Shown: piece by piece, positions 9,201 through 9,652 of the stretch | Position numbering within the stretch: position 1 is the stretch's first letter | Layout: the number at the start of each line of letters is the position of its first letter | NCBI GenBank assembly: GCA_937927965.1 | Contig: CALEZA010000114.1 | Coordinates: 1-9,652, forward strand | Origin: an uncultured Candidatus Planktophila sp. | GTDB lineage: Bacteria > Actinomycetota > Actinomycetes > Nanopelagicales > Nanopelagicaceae | DNA: 9,652 nucleotides | Reading direction: 5' to 3' | The notes under the pieces: generated by a model | The model's database searches: none | Told to the model about the DNA's origin: nothing | Seen by the model: only the letters and a program-made list of their open reading frames with translations | Translations under genes and position numbers: made by a program

Positions 9201-9652
9201 AACCAGAATCTATCTCATGGTGCCAGAACTCGATTCGATATATCTCGCCTGCAACCATACTGATTGTGCCAGTTGCGTTATAGCTACCAATTGCAGCAGG
9301 TGCGTGCTGAGTGCCGTCGTAGAGAACATTTTGACCTTGAATATGAAGAGATACTCCATCATCGTTTCGAGTTTTAAAAGTTACTGTTCCCGTGATCGGA
9401 GCCTTGATATATCCCAGATAGTAAGAGGTGAAATTATCAACACCACATCCAGCTGGTCCGCCAGTCGACCAGTTGGTGTTAATAGTGTTTGCTGTACCCG
9501 TAGCGCATGTTCCAGTAGTGAATGGAGTTCGCGTGAAAGCACTTGCTGTGGTGGTCTCGTTCTTCACATAGAGCTTAAGTCCATTTTGATAAAGCCCCAC
9601 CACCTTATCAACTTCAGCGTAATCACCTATCACACCGTTATAACCGGCAACC
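3223..9652 (-). CDS. Giant modular extracellular protein with PA14, fibrinogen-like, LamG, glycine-rich, DUF1566 and IPT/TIG domains, N-terminus cut off
   Basis: At least 2,142 residues, open to the right edge. The first GTG (9631-9633) has no Shine-Dalgarno sequence and six more in-frame codons (VAGYNG) precede it, so the true start, with any signal peptide, lies outside. Numbering from that GTG: PA14/GLEYA-like 20-165 (RNDDGVSLHI, YRIEFWHHE, SSVYLEWEY); fibrinogen/X-type-lectin-like 185-518 (DGQYWIV, VYCIMNSSQGGGGWMLAMRG, ending GFELYVR); Ig-like 521-592; LamG 598-810 (WEAWVKP, EGLIDEVKVW); glycine-rich 815-1101 (ending GGSGIVVFRYI); Ig-like 1104-1299; LamG 1305-1547 (SVGSIRIYDRVLSDTEI); Ig-like 1553-1636; DUF1566/Lcl_C-like 1685-1868 (IGDIGPGGGIVF, WFIPNTNE, MVRPVRMF) within an MBG-like module; Ig-like 1923-2005; IPT/TIG 2038-2133. 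No LPXTG motif and no C-terminal membrane segment. Probably a secreted or surface adhesin or glycan-binding protein. The domain calls are from motifs by eye; the ligand is unknown. Confidence 0.9.
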   Translation of the reverse strand, partial: VAGYNGVIGDYAEVDKVVGLYQNGLKLYVKNETTTASAFTRTPFTTGTCATGTANTINTNWSTGGPAGCGVDNFTSYYLGYIKAPITGTVTFKTRNDDGVSLHIQGQNVLYDGTQHAPAAIGSYNATGTISMVAGEIYRIEFWHHEIDSGSSVYLEWEYSGVSQTVVPNTHLATDPSVFYGTCPIGLDARCAAGSALEIKQATGTNMDGQYWIVIDGTPTLVYCIMNSSQGGGGWMLAMRGKNSASTFQYNSSYWTDTTLLNSSYPQRFSASDTINTGRNTDAKYAPFASVKGNQVMVLYPEITTYAGGAFGTNGSANPSGVNSIAYGFAWHETFTAGSVWTAYNSTTKWGGDSYNVAQTGGPSATSTCVNTASTLTYLFTTASRCAFRQVQSNYNSAESPYSAVGNNLFFSQTDIRFFGINYGNSSTSFITKSRIGFGWNENGGGNEASNDGNGGIGMYSSSSTTIAAGSFNGCCSATNNLNPGQTGISGGDNTTRQLGFELYVRNGNSASIAGRNLRVTYKRTSSLVAGSGFTTSGTNGTNTFRISPLREGININSTNGVLTISEGLGIGTYTETVTVTDTNGVTAVKAVTIQVVADSSETDTALSFNGSSQYLSTGGTVGLWGDQTWEAWVKPTGDCSQGTNATAFGSGNFVLFCNSSSWWLSFKDSAGSWSGYKTTEKVVRNEWVHLAVVRSGSTITFYANNRQSKIYVSSAWVDSYTQSVYQTFVNIWIGGTGSAGQYFEGLIDEVKVWSEARTLTQIWSGAHASEDISSSGLLMYWDFNEGSGSALSRAQRADDNFNLTPSSSSQWVPVASTTSSGPYTFVSVPRTLINKAGGWRAPESLTALSVLVIGGGGGGGGGYQGGGGGAGGFLETTVAIDATSIYSIRVGVGGFGATNPVAPTNGDTSTAFGLSSVGGGSGMAEFTVGGSNVQYPAGAGASGGGGSHGTIRNGGLAIAGQGFMGGFGVDIYPTCSEFGGAGGGGAALGGYAPMCSDAATGGNNHGGFGGTPKLSQVMNKYYAGGGGGSLRSGNGTALKRGQGGNGDSTTAGDGGYTAGALVGATGGATNAPANSGGGGGAGTSSDGTTGYGGNGGSGIVVFRYITALKPTYTAPTNAYLNVGMTETFSVNVAADSATAMLTRNFKWESTTAGENGTYSLLKTGTGASFASYSWIPSDTSTSGSQYLYRVIVTDSDSMGLSIQDTSTAVYATINQPLALAGKSNVSKTVNVSKSETLTVTLGTPTYSYKLEPTSPYFWLDTSTAGSPVLKIADTVTVGTYYETLTVTDSVTASISKALTIVVSPPPSFSANAEQVDTGTVLYLDAGNTSSYSGTGTSWVDLSGRNLSTSLQPTGMPTTNSGPTSCAKVGYSPQNLGAMTFNKTSKTCAYTTGLGMVSLYTVQVWVKRDGTMTDYSSVVATPWITGNQINISLHWMSNNTLQAGIYRNATWPVPAGMATSGVIADNTWVLATVTFNGTTISLTINDGTMVKATGTPSTTAFDSSLIIKNLLIGKRFDGDSDYFNGSVGSIRIYDRVLSDTEILQNYNATKGRFLNTQNKMAPVGKYGTTVNETYTVTAGSETVTATFTANAVAGLVWETSTVRSMKVQLQDSLTAGTYYDTVTVTDIYGSSTRIPLTISIAKADSLTVYIETPTALSYTGSAANFTPVLKVTGLVSSDTGTAVTVKYKPGNLTCATGGACAIGDIGPGGGIVFITPSTAGGNGKYFEAAPANWTGSEDIASVAKFCTASTSQDGISRSATQFGIGWGETNTSLFDSNCTGGAVRQAADYAGGGFTDWFIPNTNEATQLMNYAETVGLLKLGATWSTGTWGYWASTEQSGTQMKAIQQSGSSWVIGATEKSDSTHNMVRPVRMFSPCWAVDTCTSFATTTKPTQAGTYVIVPSDYILTSGALSNYVSVKYETTTVTINRISQTALLIPYYNPIFPETMTINMGGGNGNGFFKYTLTGAGNATGCALDYKKLSVTGEGSCQIQVVKQADRNYLSETATAFIVFVRYVINQPSPSAGSGSNIALSGITSVALESGVAPTITGVTWVPTSCVSMVCVLEHWEISGVGFGSLGNTNTVVKFWRNKEVVWADPTLTTNYVVSDTLIRIKDVPVGAATGKITVTTANGIAVSPNNWIAP
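4726..4977 (-). repeat. Ig-like module copy 3 in the giant gene
   Basis: Residues 1553-1636. It has GTYYDTVTVTDIYG followed by RIPLTISI, the same signature as copies 1 and 2, placed after the second LamG domain and before the MBG-like module. Confidence 0.65.
5737..6003 (-). repeat. Ig-like module copy 2 in the giant gene
   Basis: Residues 1211-1299. It has GTYYETLTVTDS followed by KALTIVV, matching copy 1 closely, and directly precedes the second LamG domain. The repeated Ig-like plus LamG order suggests an old internal duplication of the pair. Confidence 0.65.
6331..7191 (-). repeat. Glycine-rich repeat region inside the giant gene
   Basis: Encodes residues 815-1101, dominated by runs of GGGGG broken by Ala, Ser, Asn and aromatic residues. 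It opens with a beta-strand LSVLVIGGGG and closes with GGNGGSGIVVFRY, the ends of the glycine-rich domain family common in phage tail and bacterial surface proteins. The plus strand shows tandem CCACCACCGCC-type triplets. The longest run, nine Gly codons, is at 7063-7089. Two cysteines (970 and 990) lie inside it. Confidence 0.8.
7858..8073 (-). repeat. Ig-like module copy 1 in the giant gene
   Basis: Residues 521-592. The signature is L-x-I-x-x-x-L-x-x-GTYTETVTVTDTNG followed by a strand ending KAVTIQVV. It sits just before the first LamG domain and is a diverged protein-level copy of the modules at 5737-6003 and 4726-4977. Confidence 0.65.

Overview
The window looks like a chromosomal segment of a small-genome, mid-GC actinobacterium. 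The best fit from memory is the freshwater acI / Nanopelagicales group (Planktophila-like). The reasons are a polyamine uptake and catabolism pair next to a very large secreted multi-domain protein of the kind seen in those genomes, tight gene packing, and roughly 45-50% GC by eye. The taxonomic call is an inference; there is no marker gene in the window.

Every gene I can support lies on the minus strand, so the window reads right to left. From the right edge to 3223 runs one reading frame of more than 2,140 codons. It encodes a modular extracellular protein with PA14-like, fibrinogen/X-type-lectin-like, Ig-like, LamG, glycine-rich, Ig-like, LamG, Ig-like, DUF1566 (inside an MBG-like module), Ig-like and IPT/TIG regions. 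Its beginning lies outside the window. Nine bases after its stop comes a 218-residue protein with one N-terminal membrane segment (2557-3213). Eight bases after that starts a gamma-aminobutyraldehyde dehydrogenase (patD type, 1115-2548). A 117-bp gap with a plausible promoter and a good ribosome binding site then leads into a polyamine (spermidine/putrescine-type) ABC transporter substrate-binding lipoprotein, which runs off the left edge (1-997).

Functionally there are two themes. The left half is polyamine use: the lipoprotein captures putrescine or spermidine outside the membrane, and the dehydrogenase oxidises 4-aminobutanal to GABA. The missing permease and ATPase subunits probably lie beyond the left edge. 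The right half is a probable surface or secreted adhesin-like protein with several carbohydrate-binding-type folds, plus a small membrane-anchored protein that may be its partner. The very short gaps suggest that the surface genes and the dehydrogenase can be read on one transcript, while the substrate-binding gene also has its own promoter.

No RNA genes, insertion sequences, CRISPR arrays, origins or convincing rho-independent terminators were seen.
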